DNA of 64,000 nucleotides from an uncultured Bacteroidales bacterium (GCA_946186915.1 CAMHOY010000001.1:124001-188000), one strand, 5' to 3'; shown: positions 34,621-42,601, numbered from the stretch's first letter. The notes: a model not told the origin generated them from the sequence alone. Made by a program: numbers and translations.

Positions 34621-35535
34621 TTATTCAATCTGACGGCCCGTTGCGTCAAATACTTTGTCGCCGCGAAGGATACGCAACTGTCCATCGATAATCACTTTGC
34701 GTGCTTTTGTCGGAGCAGCGGTCTCATCAATACCTTGATTTACCGGTTGCGGGTCTGCCAATTTCTTACCGGGGATAGGATCTGCAGATAACGTATAGGT
34801 GTCGTTCCCGTCATCATACAGATACAGGTTGGTTACGCCTGCAGGCAACTGCCAATCTTTCGGACCTTCTTTTACCAACTTAACGGAACGATGGGTAGCA
34901 TCCATAAACTCCTCCGTGCGGTATTGTACACCGCCTTGACCGTCTACTTGGAAGAGGACAAATACATATGCCTCGCCGGTGTAGTCAATCACTTCTGCCA
35001 CTCCGTGGTCAAAGATCGTCTCTTCGGACGGTTCATGCCATGTATCATCGGACTTGGTGTACATCTTGTAATAAAAGCGCGGATTGCCTTCAACACCGGT
35101 ACCGCCGCCTTGGCCGCCCCCCTGGCCGCCACCTTGACCGCCTTGACCACCGGTGATATCTACACCTGTCGGAGTGCCGCAATTGCCAGCACCTACGTAC
35201 AACTGGTCGTTATTCAGTTGAATCTTGATGTAGAAATCATAGCAACCGTCTGCACTGACGTTATACTTGTTATCACCAAGCGTAAAGGCCTTGTTCGATG
35301 CCGGATCCAGTTTCACTGCCCATGTGGCATAGTTACTGCCTGCATCGCAGAGTTGGCAAAAATCGCCGGACTTCATACTCAGTCCAAGAACCATATACTC
35401 ATCGAAAGAAGGATCTTGGGGAGAAGGATTCTTCGTTCCCGCATAGTACATCTTTCCGTTTACCAGGATGCCGAACTGAGCAAACATACTCACTGACATC
35501 ATCATTGCTACAAACAATGCATAAATCTTTTTCAT
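34621..35535 (-). CDS. Non-catalytic secreted starch-module protein
   Basis: 304 residues without any GH13 motif. Signal peptide at 1-19. One starch-associated module (about 22-125; FGILVNGKMYYAG, MKSGDFCQLCDAG, GCYDFYIKIQLNNDQLYVGAG). A Gly/Gln linker (TGGQGGQGGGQGGGQGGG) follows, then a second beta-rich domain (about 155-265, RFYYKMYTKSDDTWHEPSEE). It ends in the C-terminal sorting motif KVIIDGQLRILRGDKVFDATG. A plausible SusE/SusF-like surface binder placed between two amylases; binding is inferred from the shared module only. Confidence 0.8.
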   Translation of the reverse strand: MKKIYALFVAMMMSVSMFAQFGILVNGKMYYAGTKNPSPQDPSFDEYMVLGLSMKSGDFCQLCDAGSNYATWAVKLDPASNKAFTLGDNKYNVSADGCYDFYIKIQLNNDQLYVGAGNCGTPTGVDITGGQGGQGGGQGGGQGGGTGVEGNPRFYYKMYTKSDDTWHEPSEETIFDHGVAEVIDYTGEAYVFVLFQVDGQGGVQYRTEEFMDATHRSVKLVKEGPKDWQLPAGVTNLYLYDDGNDTYTLSADPIPGKKLADPQPVNQGIDETAAPTKARKVIIDGQLRILRGDKVFDATGRQIE

Positions 35536-35572
35536 GATAGTATATTTTAATTGTTAATGGTATTGATTAGTC

Positions 35573-37759
35573 TTATTTGATGCGGCGACCCATGGCATCG
35601 AATATATATTCTCCGCAACGGATATACAGTTTGCCGTTTTCGATATATTTGTCGCCGTTCAGCTTCACGTGTTCACCATCCGCATTTACCGTTTCAATGG
35701 CTTGTGTCCGGTCTGTACGCTCCGTATCCTTGTCGCCGCGCGGCGTATTCATCTTGAAATATACACCATAATTAACACCCTTCGAAGCCAGTGTGAAACC
35801 GTCCGGCTTGGTGTTGTATCCCGAATTCGGACCCACCAACAGACGGATCTGACCGTTCGTACCGGTGATCGTAGCCTTGTAGTAACCATTTCCGCATTCG
35901 TCAGAAACGCTACTCTCGCTGTGAACACCCGTCTTATAACGCGCATTAATCATAGCCTTGATCGGATCCTTGAAACTTACCCAGTGCGGCCAGAATACCA
36001 ACGGCACACCCGGCATCGACAGTAAGTATGCATAGCACTGCAGGATTTTATCCTTACATACCGTCATCGAATTGCCTTCGCCGCAGAACTCGTTTCCGTC
36101 GCGCTGGAATGAGTCGTGGCTGTCAAGGAACGTCACCGCATAACGCGCCTTACCTGCACCCGGCAGACCTGCACCCTTTAAACTGCAATAGTTATCCGCG
36201 GCAATACCGTTATTGAAGGCGGTGTATTTCGTCGCGAAATCGAACGTCAAGGTGTTCCACTTTGCGTCATTCAAGTGCGACTGAAGCACGGACGGATTAC
36301 CATCCCACATCTCCATTACTGAGAAATAAGCTTGAGCAGCCGTGTTATAATCGTTGATATGGCTGTTATGGAAACCCTTACAGTAGTCGTAGCGGAAACC
36401 ATCGATCTTGATATCGCAACGCAACCATTTAAGATAAGCTTTGAACATATCTTGCACCTTAGTCTGCGTATGATCCCAGTCACGCGCGGAACGATAATCT
36501 TTATCATCATCACCATAGTAACCGTCATCCGCATTACCGGTCGCCTTGCCTTTGCAGGCACCTGCCTCATCGCTGTAGTTCATTTCATCCGTCTTGCATA
36601 TCCACGAAGCGTCCGGCTTGAAGGTACCATAAGAGCCGAAGTTGAGTTGTGCAAAATCACACCATCCGCTCAATGCTGCGCCATGGTTAATCACAATATC
36701 AGCTACCACACGCGCACCATTCTTATGTAGTGTCTCGATCAACTGCACTAAGCGTTTCTTCGTTCCCCAATCACTATTCAAGTCACTATAGTTGGACGGG
36801 ATATAACCTGTTCCACCCGTTGCTTTCGACATAGGCGGCAACCATACCAGATCAAACCATTTACCTATCTCTTCTGCGTTCGAACCATTATTAGCGTTTA
36901 TATGATCAATCCATTTGGTACGACCGTAGCCCTTATCCATATAACTATCCCAATAAAACGCCTGCAACAGCACGTCTGGACATTGCGCCGGAGCGGAAGT
37001 GGTATAACCCGGCTGAGGAGTCGGAGTATCACCACCGCAGGTCTGACTGCTCTCTACATATACTAAGTCACCCGCAGTAGCACTCAACTTGATATAGAAA
37101 TCGTATTTGCCGGCTACGTTGCAAGTCAACTGGTTAGCCGCTTTACCTCCCGTGAAGTTCTCATAGTATCCGTACTGATCCAAATCCACCATCCACGTCG
37201 CATCGCAACTCTGGTTCACCAATTGGATAACATCACCTGCCGCCAACTCTACGCAAGAAGCCATATACTGTTTACGCCCCTCGTAATCCGGATCGCCGTA
37301 CAACGGAGCATCCACTACCGTCGTGCCGTTGATCTTCAATCCGTAAGGACCATCCTTACATCCCGGCTCATCACCACATCCTTCTCCGGGACCGATATAC
37401 ACCAAGTCGCCGGCGGTAGCACTCAACTTGATATAGAAGTCATAGTTACCGTCCGCCGTACAGGTTAACTGGCCGGCTTCCTTACCGCCCGTGAACTTCT
37501 GGTACTCGCCATACGGATCGATATCAACCATCCAGGTATCACCACAACTCTGGTTGATCAATTTGATCTTGTCGCCGTTCTTCAACTCCACGCAACCCGC
37601 CTTGTACTGCACACGCCCTTGCGCATCCGCATCTCCGTACTTGGGAGCGTCCACTACCTTACTTCCGTTAATTTGTAACCCATAAGGGCCATCTTCGCAA
37701 GCCGCATACGACATCGCCGCACACAGCGCTACGCATAAAAATGCTACTACTTTTTTCAT
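35573..37759 (-). CDS. Secreted GH13 alpha-amylase with two starch-module repeats
   Basis: 728 residues. Signal peptide at 1-20. Two tandem modules (about 24-128 and 135-240), each with the pattern YGLxING, LINQSC/LVNQSC, TWMVDxDxYG and YDFYIKLSATAGDLVY. The GH13 barrel starts near 258: VVADIVINHG, GFRYDYCKG (nucleophile), VMEMWDG (acid/base), LDSHDSF. The C-terminal sorting motif is KYIENGKLYIRCGEYIFDAMG. The two modules are more like each other than like those of the neighbours, so they arose by internal duplication. Confidence 0.9.
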   Translation of the reverse strand: MKKVVAFLCVALCAAMSYAACEDGPYGLQINGSKVVDAPKYGDADAQGRVQYKAGCVELKNGDKIKLINQSCGDTWMVDIDPYGEYQKFTGGKEAGQLTCTADGNYDFYIKLSATAGDLVYIGPGEGCGDEPGCKDGPYGLKINGTTVVDAPLYGDPDYEGRKQYMASCVELAAGDVIQLVNQSCDATWMVDLDQYGYYENFTGGKAANQLTCNVAGKYDFYIKLSATAGDLVYVESSQTCGGDTPTPQPGYTTSAPAQCPDVLLQAFYWDSYMDKGYGRTKWIDHINANNGSNAEEIGKWFDLVWLPPMSKATGGTGYIPSNYSDLNSDWGTKKRLVQLIETLHKNGARVVADIVINHGAALSGWCDFAQLNFGSYGTFKPDASWICKTDEMNYSDEAGACKGKATGNADDGYYGDDDKDYRSARDWDHTQTKVQDMFKAYLKWLRCDIKIDGFRYDYCKGFHNSHINDYNTAAQAYFSVMEMWDGNPSVLQSHLNDAKWNTLTFDFATKYTAFNNGIAADNYCSLKGAGLPGAGKARYAVTFLDSHDSFQRDGNEFCGEGNSMTVCKDKILQCYAYLLSMPGVPLVFWPHWVSFKDPIKAMINARYKTGVHSESSVSDECGNGYYKATITGTNGQIRLLVGPNSGYNTKPDGFTLASKGVNYGVYFKMNTPRGDKDTERTDRTQAIETVNADGEHVKLNGDKYIENGKLYIRCGEYIFDAMGRRIK

Positions 37760-37767
37760 CGTATTGT

Positions 37768-39249
37768 TTATTTAATGATTCTTCCTAATACATCATATAC
37801 GTGCTCACCGCGACGGATCAGCAGTTTTCCGTCTTCGACGAATTTCTCGCCCCTCAATGCTCCGCTTACGTTCTCCACATCCTGCGATTTCTTCGCGATA
37901 AACACCGTATATTCTGCGGCACTACCGCCCTCTATCGCCAATTCGTATCCTTCTGGCACTTCTTTAGAACGATTCACACCCATGCGCAAAATCACACTGC
38001 CGCGGTGACCTTGTATCGTAGCCTCGTAGGTATTACTCGTCTGGTCTGCCGATTCCGACATCGTCGACTCCGAATGAATACCGGCTGCTTTACGCACTGC
38101 TATCAGCGCACTAATCTCGTCTTTGCAAACAACCCAATGGGGGTAGAATACACACGGAATACCCGGCAACAATAAGATATATGCATTCGCCTGCAGAATC
38201 TTGCGCTTGTTCGATGCGTTCGTAATATCAACTCCGTAACCTATAAACTCTGCGCCCTTGTTATCGCTCCGCTCGAACGTGTCGTGGTTATCAATAAATG
38301 TCACCGCATAACGGCTCAAGCCTTGATAACGGAATGAATTGGTATGATTGGTCAACAACCGATAGTTCGGATATTTCAACGCATTATTTACTTTAGACCG
38401 CTGCGCAAAATCAAATACCATCGTGTTATAACCCGTTGCCTTCAGGTGGCTCACCTGGTTCGCCACATCGTCCATCCAATATTCCGACACCGATAAATAT
38501 GGTTGGGACGCCTCATTATATTGCCCGAGATACGCACCCTTGAAACCACGCGTCATGTCATATCGGAAACCATCATACTTCATCACGTTCTTCATCCATT
38601 TCACATACGCCTTCGACCATTCCTGTACATAACTATTCGTATGATCCAAATCACGCGCTCCTTCAAAATTGGTACCCGAATCATTCGCTCCCGTCGCAGC
38701 GCCCTTGCAACTGCCGGCACTACCATCGCTATTCACCTCGTCATTCTTGCAGATATGCGCACTCGTCAACTGATACGAACCGTATGCTCCGAAGTTATCC
38801 GCATAAAACGTACACCAACTATTGCTGTTGCCATGGTGATTAATCACAATATCTGCAATCACTTTCGTACCACCACGATGCATCGTCGCAATAAACTTCT
38901 CTAACGTGGATCCTTGCCCCCAAGCGCTGGTCTGATTGGTGAAGTTCTTCGGAATATAACCTACGCCTCCGGCGTTCGCATCTTCTCCGTTGCCTCCAAA
39001 AGCACTCGGCGGAAGCCATATCAAATCAAAATTATTGCAAATAGCAATAGAGTCTTTACGCAAATCGACCCATTTGGTACGGCCGTACTTGGAATCGGTA
39101 CTCGTCTGGGTCTTATAGCTATCCCAATAGAACGCCTGTAACATCACATCCTCACTCTCCGCAGGAACACCTATGTTCTCCGCACGCAGCGCACTCGCGC
39201 CTGCGAACACTAAAAGTATGGAGAAAATACTCAATAGAATCTTTTTCAT
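37768..39249 (-). CDS. Secreted GH13 alpha-amylase without extra modules
   Basis: 493 residues. Signal peptide at 1-23 (ASALRAEN), followed directly by the GH13 barrel (VMLQAFYWDSYKT). Motifs VIADIVINHHGN, GFRYDMTRG, VSEYWMD, IDNHDTF. The C-terminal sorting motif is KFVEDGKLLIRRGEHVYDVLG. First gene of the operon, with the only standard promoter seen in the cluster at 39286-39316. Hydrolyses alpha-1,4-glucans outside the cell by inference. Confidence 0.9.
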   Translation of the reverse strand: MKKILLSIFSILLVFAGASALRAENIGVPAESEDVMLQAFYWDSYKTQTSTDSKYGRTKWVDLRKDSIAICNNFDLIWLPPSAFGGNGEDANAGGVGYIPKNFTNQTSAWGQGSTLEKFIATMHRGGTKVIADIVINHHGNSNSWCTFYADNFGAYGSYQLTSAHICKNDEVNSDGSAGSCKGAATGANDSGTNFEGARDLDHTNSYVQEWSKAYVKWMKNVMKYDGFRYDMTRGFKGAYLGQYNEASQPYLSVSEYWMDDVANQVSHLKATGYNTMVFDFAQRSKVNNALKYPNYRLLTNHTNSFRYQGLSRYAVTFIDNHDTFERSDNKGAEFIGYGVDITNASNKRKILQANAYILLLPGIPCVFYPHWVVCKDEISALIAVRKAAGIHSESTMSESADQTSNTYEATIQGHRGSVILRMGVNRSKEVPEGYELAIEGGSAAEYTVFIAKKSQDVENVSGALRGEKFVEDGKLLIRRGEHVYDVLGRIIK

Positions 39250-39285
39250 GGTTCAATAATTTTAAGTTAAGAACTTAATCGACTG

Positions 39286-39316
39286 CAAAGGTACAATTTT
39301 TTTCGCACATATGCAA
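39286..39316 (-). promoter_or_regulatory. Promoter of the amylase-kinase operon
   Basis: Minus strand: TTG at 39314-39316, 20-base spacer, TACCTTTG at 39286-39293. No similar box is seen in the short gaps between the seven genes down to 29048. Confidence 0.8.
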
Positions 39317-39332
39317 GCGTGCAAGCATTTTT

Positions 39333-40163
39333 TTACAAAATTTGTTCAATTTTTCGTATTATCACTTTATTTTCGCGTACTTTGAACGTCACTCTCCACC
39401 CCGCATAATCCATCTTGTACTCCCGTTCCGGATCATCTTGATAACCCGGCCTCGGGTCTTGACGCAAAATATACTCCACTTCATCCACCCATTGTCGGTC
39501 CGTTTTCGGTCCATTCTCGGTCCATTGTCGGTCCGTTTTCGAGAGATAATCAGGAGAATACATCCCCCAATCGACTTCCAAATGGTAGTTTTTTGTCTCT
39601 TCCGCAAAACCATTCCTCGCATCCGGATGGCTGTCGCTGAAACTCAGATACGGCTTAATATCGTATATCGGCGTCCCGTCCAGTACATCCGCCCCTGACA
39701 CCAGTAATTCCCACCTTACCCCCTTCCCTTCAGGGAGGGGACGGGGGTAGGCTTTTAGAAGCCTCACGCTGCTCAAGCCTATCGGATTCGGACGAAATGG
39801 GCTTCGCGTGGCAAACACCCCCATCCGCTTGTTTCCTCCCAACCGCGGCGGACGCACGGTCGGACTCCAACTAATCGTACAGGGGTCCCCGAAAATTTCT
39901 AATTTTTGGGGAGAGCGGAGCGCCTGAGGACCTTCCGTTAAAACGGAGTTTTGGCGCGTGTCCGAAGGATGCGAACGCGAAGAAAATCCCCACAATATCC
40001 AAAGATGCGAGTAACCTTCGATTCCCCGCAGCGCCTCGCGCATAGAAAATTCCGGTTCAAAAACAATCCTCGTCAGAATAGGACTTTCCTCCCTGCTCTG
40101 ACGCGGGATACCAAACTTATCCGTGTGCCCGTTCCGGGCGTATGCAATCACTTTTAATGTCAT
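39333..40163 (-). CDS. trmO: TrmO (TsaA) tRNA methyltransferase with in-frame repeat insertions
   Basis: 276 residues. TrmO N-methylates t6A37 of some tRNAs using SAM. Conserved blocks: GIPRQSR, IEGYSHLWILWGF, WSPTVRPPRLGGNKRMGVFATRSPFRPNPIGLS (positions about 95-127), GADVLDGTPIYDIKPYL. Three foreign stretches interrupt it. About 37 residues between HLWILWGFS and WSPTV come from structured element B. AYPRPLPEGKGVRW comes from a GC-rich palindrome. KTDRQWTENGPKTDRQW comes from an 11-bp tandem repeat. All keep the frame. Whether the enzyme still folds is unknown. Confidence 0.88.
   Translation of the reverse strand: MTLKVIAYARNGHTDKFGIPRQSREESPILTRIVFEPEFSMREALRGIEGYSHLWILWGFSSRSHPSDTRQNSVLTEGPQALRSPQKLEIFGDPCTISWSPTVRPPRLGGNKRMGVFATRSPFRPNPIGLSSVRLLKAYPRPLPEGKGVRWELLVSGADVLDGTPIYDIKPYLSFSDSHPDARNGFAEETKNYHLEVDWGMYSPDYLSKTDRQWTENGPKTDRQWVDEVEYILRQDPRPGYQDDPEREYKMDYAGWRVTFKVRENKVIIRKIEQIL
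39491..39541. repeat. 11-bp tandem repeat in trmO
   Basis: Four and a half units of ATTGTCGGTCC / GTTTTCGGTCC, read in frame on the minus strand as KTDRQWTENGPKTDRQW. Confidence 0.85.
39715..39757 (+). repeat. GC-rich palindromic element (copy 5) inside trmO
   Basis: CCCTTCCCTTCAGGGAGGGG followed by ACGGGGGTAGGCT. Encodes AYPRPLPEGKGVRWE on the minus strand. Confidence 0.82.
39882..39981. repeat. Structured element B, copy 1 (inside trmO)
   Basis: Begins GGGGTCCCC. Hairpin CCCCGAAAATT/AATTTTTGGGG; helix GGAC/GTCC plus CCT/AGG separated by facing GA/GA; terminal hairpin CGTTAAAAC-GGA-GTTTTGGCG. Homologous to 40476-40575 with compensatory changes. It is translated in frame within trmO on the minus strand. 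Confidence 0.75.
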
Positions 40164-40182
40164 GACCGTTCTTTTTCAACTG

Positions 40183-40213
40183 CAAAATTACAAAAAACAT
40201 ATCGAAAATACAA
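40183..40213 (-). promoter_or_regulatory. Promoter of trmO
   Basis: Minus strand: TTG at 40211-40213, 20-base spacer, TAATTTTG at 40183-40190. Divergent from the tRNA-Phe promoter. Confidence 0.65.
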
Positions 40214-40240
40214 ATTTTTTACAAAAAAACACAAAAAAAT

Positions 40241-40271
40241 TTGGTCAATTCAAAAAAAAGCAGTACTTTTG
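40241..40271 (+). promoter_or_regulatory. Promoter of tRNA-Phe
   Basis: TTG at 40241-40243, 20-base spacer, TACTTTTG at 40264-40271. Confidence 0.75.
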
Positions 40272-40336
40272 CATCCGCTTTCGTTCAAAACGAGAGTTTT
40301 TCGCTCCGGCAACCGTTCGATGGTTGCGCATCGCGA

Positions 40337-40409
40337 GGTGCCATAGCTCAGTTGGTAGAGCAAAGGACTGAAAATCCTTGTGTCACTGGTTCGATTCCCG
40401 TTGGCACCA
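40337..40409 (+). tRNA. tRNA-Phe (GAA)
   Basis: 73-nt cloverleaf: acceptor GGTGCCA/TGGCACC, D arm GCTCAGTTGGTAGAGC, anticodon stem AAGGA/TCCTT with loop CTGAAAA (GAA), T arm ACTGG-TTCGATT-CCCGT. CCA not encoded. Its 3' end and terminator are duplicated downstream. Confidence 0.96.
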
Positions 40410-40467
40410 CAAGAAAAACGACTCCATTTGGGGTCGTTTTTTTTGTGCGTGTCCCGGTTCGAACCAC
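40393..40467. repeat. Direct repeat D1 spanning the tRNA-Phe 3' end and its terminator
   Basis: 75 bases from the tRNA T-arm through the terminator to CCCGGTTCGAACCAC. Nearly identical to D2 at 40576-40649 (one substitution and one T fewer). The two copies flank structured element B copy 2. Confidence 0.9.
40414..40441 (+). terminator. Terminator of tRNA-Phe
   Basis: AAAAACGAC at 40414-40422 pairs with GTCGTTTTT at 40433-40441 and the T run continues. Confidence 0.8.
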
Positions 40468-40475
40468 CTTTCATT

Positions 40476-40575
40476 GGGGTCCCCGCAGATTTTAATCTGT
40501 GGGGAGAGCGCAGCTCATCTGAGTAACTACCGTTAAAACGCAGTTTTGACGCGATTACGAAGATGATGCAAGCGA
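40476..40575. repeat. Structured element B, copy 2 (beside tRNA-Phe)
   Basis: Hairpin CCCCGCAGATT/AATCTGTGGGG (40481-40504); helix TCATCT/AGATGA and GTAA/TTAC separated by facing GA/GA; terminal hairpin CGTTAAAAC-GCA-GTTTTGACG (40531-40551). Sits exactly between direct repeats D1 and D2. No ORF is supported here. Confidence 0.8.
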
Positions 40576-40649
40576 GATTCCCGTTGGCACCACAAGAAAA
40601 ACGACTCCATTTGGGGTTGTTTTTTTGTGCGTGTCCCGGTTCGAACCAC
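40576..40649. repeat. Direct repeat D2, tRNA-Phe 3'-end duplicate
   Basis: 74-base near-copy of 40393-40467. Carries the tRNA-Phe 3' half of the T arm and acceptor strand without the rest of a tRNA. Confidence 0.9.
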
Positions 40650-40685
40650 AAGAAAAACGACCGCAAGGCCGTTTTTCTTTTTTTT
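40650..40685 (+). terminator. Terminator-like hairpin ending the tRNA-Phe repeat region
   Basis: AAGAAAAACG pairs with CGTTTTTCTT around ACCGCAAGGC, then more T. Begins with a third copy of CCACAAGAAAAACGAC. Confidence 0.75.
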
Positions 40686-40689
40686 ATAT

Positions 40690-40720
40690 TTGCATATATG
40701 CAAAAAAAGTCGTACCTTTG
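40690..40720 (+). promoter_or_regulatory. Promoter of porQ-cmk-ispH
   Basis: TTG at 40690-40692, 20-base spacer, TACCTTTG at 40713-40720. Confidence 0.8.
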
Positions 40721-40760
40721 CAGCCGGATTTTAATTTGCCGAAGTACGGACTTGTAAAAA

Positions 40761-41891
40761 ATGTCAAGTGAAAGAATACATATAAAAGGGTTGTTAGGAC
40801 TTATAATCCTCCTTTCAACTTTCAACTTTCAACTTTCATCTTGCTATGCTCAGGTGTCGAATGCCGGTCGTTCGGTATTCTCCTTCATGGCTTTGCCCGT
40901 CTCTTCGCGCATCAATGCGCTCGGCGGTTCCAGCGCTTCTCTCAGCGACGGAGACATCGCGCTTGGCATGTGCAACCCTGCCCTACTGCATGCCAACTCG
41001 CACCAGAAGTTACAACTCAACTTCTCCTATTACCTGCCCGGAACGATGTTCGGCTCCGCGCTATACGGACATAACTTCGGACGCTCGCCCATCGAGAAAC
41101 CGTACGAAGGAGACGGAGAACCCGACAAACCCAATTATTTTGCGGTCGGCCTCCATTACCTCGACTATGGTCGTATGCGCTATGCAGACGAAAACGGTAA
41201 CATTACCGGAGGTACTTTCGGTGCGCGCGATATCCTCATTGATGTCATGTACGCGCGCCAACTCGGCCCGCTCTTCAAAGTCGGAGTGACACTCAAACCC
41301 GTTTACTCCATCTACGAGGCCTACTCTTCCTTCGCTATCGGCGCGGATGTCGGCGCGCACTTCCAGACGCGCGACTCTACCTTCCAGATGGGACTCGTGC
41401 TCCAGAATATCGGTTGGCAAATCAAAGGTTTCTATTCCGATGAAGGCGGTTCGAATCATGAGATGTTACCGCTCAACCTCCAACTCGGACTCACCTACCG
41501 CGTCAAGCATGCACCGCTGCGTTTCCACATGCAGATTCATAACATGCAGACATGGTATCTCAACTACGAATGGACCAGCCTCGACAAGAGTCCTACTACC
41601 GGCGACATCGTTCCACACGATATCAAATGGTACGATATGATGTTCCGTCATACCATCTTCGCTATCGAAATAGTACCGAAAAGCGAACGATTCTATATAG
41701 CGTTCAGTTATAACCATCGCCGTCGTGCGGAACTCAACCTCATTGACCAGAAGTCGCTTGCCGGTTTCGCCCTCGGTGCCGGTGTCCGCATCAAACAGGC
41801 GCATATCGATTTCGCCATCAGCCAGATGACCAAATCGAATTTCTCCTACCAGGTGGGGCTAACCCTCGATATTAACGCGCTTCTCAAATAA
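40761..41891 (+). CDS. porQ: Type IX secretion protein PorQ
   Basis: 376 residues, FadL/PorV-like outer-membrane beta-barrel. In Porphyromonas PorQ belongs to the T9SS attachment complex. Signal peptide at about 1-30; part of it (LLSTFNFQLSSCYAQ) is written by a 7-bp tandem repeat. The mature start VSNAGRSVFSFMALPVSSRINALGG is typical of the family, and the barrel ends in the strand SYQVGLTLDINALLK. The following cmk and ispH reproduce the porQ-cmk-ispH order known from P. gingivalis, which strengthens the call. It implies that a T9SS exists in this organism. Confidence 0.88.
   Translation: MSSERIHIKGLLGLIILLSTFNFQLSSCYAQVSNAGRSVFSFMALPVSSRINALGGSSASLSDGDIALGMCNPALLHANSHQKLQLNFSYYLPGTMFGSALYGHNFGRSPIEKPYEGDGEPDKPNYFAVGLHYLDYGRMRYADENGNITGGTFGARDILIDVMYARQLGPLFKVGVTLKPVYSIYEAYSSFAIGADVGAHFQTRDSTFQMGLVLQNIGWQIKGFYSDEGGSNHEMLPLNLQLGLTYRVKHAPLRFHMQIHNMQTWYLNYEWTSLDKSPTTGDIVPHDIKWYDMMFRHTIFAIEIVPKSERFYIAFSYNHRRRAELNLIDQKSLAGFALGAGVRIKQAHIDFAISQMTKSNFSYQVGLTLDINALLK
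40812..40838. repeat. 7-bp tandem repeat in the PorQ signal peptide
   Basis: CTTTCAA repeated nearly four times; encodes part of the hydrophobic core of the signal peptide. Confidence 0.85.
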
Positions 41892-41908
41892 ATGAAATAA
41901 TCGTTCCT

Positions 41909-42577
41909 ATGGATAAGAAAAAAATCATTGTGGCCATTGACGGCTACTCCTCATGCGGCAAATCTACCATCGCTAAAGCGCTCGCGCGCTATGCCGGTTA
42001 TACGTATGTGGATACCGGTGCCATGTACCGCACCATCGCGCTTTATATGCTTCGTCATGCCATCACCGCAGACGCCGACATCATTGCGACGCTCCCTGCC
42101 GTACAAGTAGGTTTCACGCTCGTTGACGGCGCACAACATGCTACGCTCAACGGAGAAGACGTAGAGCGGTTCATTCGCACCCTCGAAGTGGGCAACCGCG
42201 CCAGCCAGATCTCGCAGATACGCGAAGTGCGGGCATTCCTCGTCGCACAACAACAAGCCATGGGAAAAGCCAAAGGAATCGTCATGGACGGACGAGATAT
42301 CGGCACGGTGGTCTTCCCGGATGCGGAACTCAAACTCTTTCTCACCGCTTCGCCGGAAGTGCGCGCACAACGGCGTTTTGATGAACTGGTGACCAAAGGG
42401 GAGCATCCTGATTTTCAAGCCGTTCTGGCCGATGTCAACGACCGCGATTACCGCGACACCCATCGCGCAGAGTCGCCACTCCGTCAAGCCGAAGATGCTA
42501 TCGTCGTTGATAACAGCAATCTCACACCCGACGAACAGATGGAAAAAGTCATCGCCCTCTTCAACTCTAAACTCTAA
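41909..42577 (+). CDS. cmk: Cytidylate kinase
   Basis: 222 residues, the usual size. Phosphorylates CMP and dCMP. P-loop GYSSCGKSTIAKAL near residue 12, YVDTGAMYRTIAL near 34, GRASQISQIREVRAFL-type segment near 95, MDGRDIGTVVFPDAELK near 127, RDYRDTHRAESPL near 190. The last codons and the stop are part of a 7-bp repeat (AACTCTA)n. Confidence 0.96.
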   Translation: MDKKKIIVAIDGYSSCGKSTIAKALARYAGYTYVDTGAMYRTIALYMLRHAITADADIIATLPAVQVGFTLVDGAQHATLNGEDVERFIRTLEVGNRASQISQIREVRAFLVAQQQAMGKAKGIVMDGRDIGTVVFPDAELKLFLTASPEVRAQRRFDELVTKGEHPDFQAVLADVNDRDYRDTHRAESPLRQAEDAIVVDNSNLTPDEQMEKVIALFNSKL

Positions 42578-42600
42578 ACTCTAAACTCTAAACTCTAAAC
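42563..42600. repeat. 7-bp tandem repeat at the cmk-ispH junction
   Basis: Five full AACTCTA units plus AAC, covering the cmk stop codon and the whole spacer up to the ispH ATG at 42602. It leaves no normal ribosome-binding site for ispH. Confidence 0.95.
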
Positions 42601-42601
42601 C

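Noticed and set aside
29723..39249. A complete Sus-type polysaccharide utilisation locus
   Set aside because: No SusC TonB-dependent transporter, SusD or hybrid regulator is seen; only amylases, a possible binding protein and unrelated kinases.
40241..40825. ORFs on both strands across tRNA-Phe and its duplicated 3' end
   Set aside because: They translate a tRNA, terminators and repeats; two of them are similar only because the DNA is duplicated.
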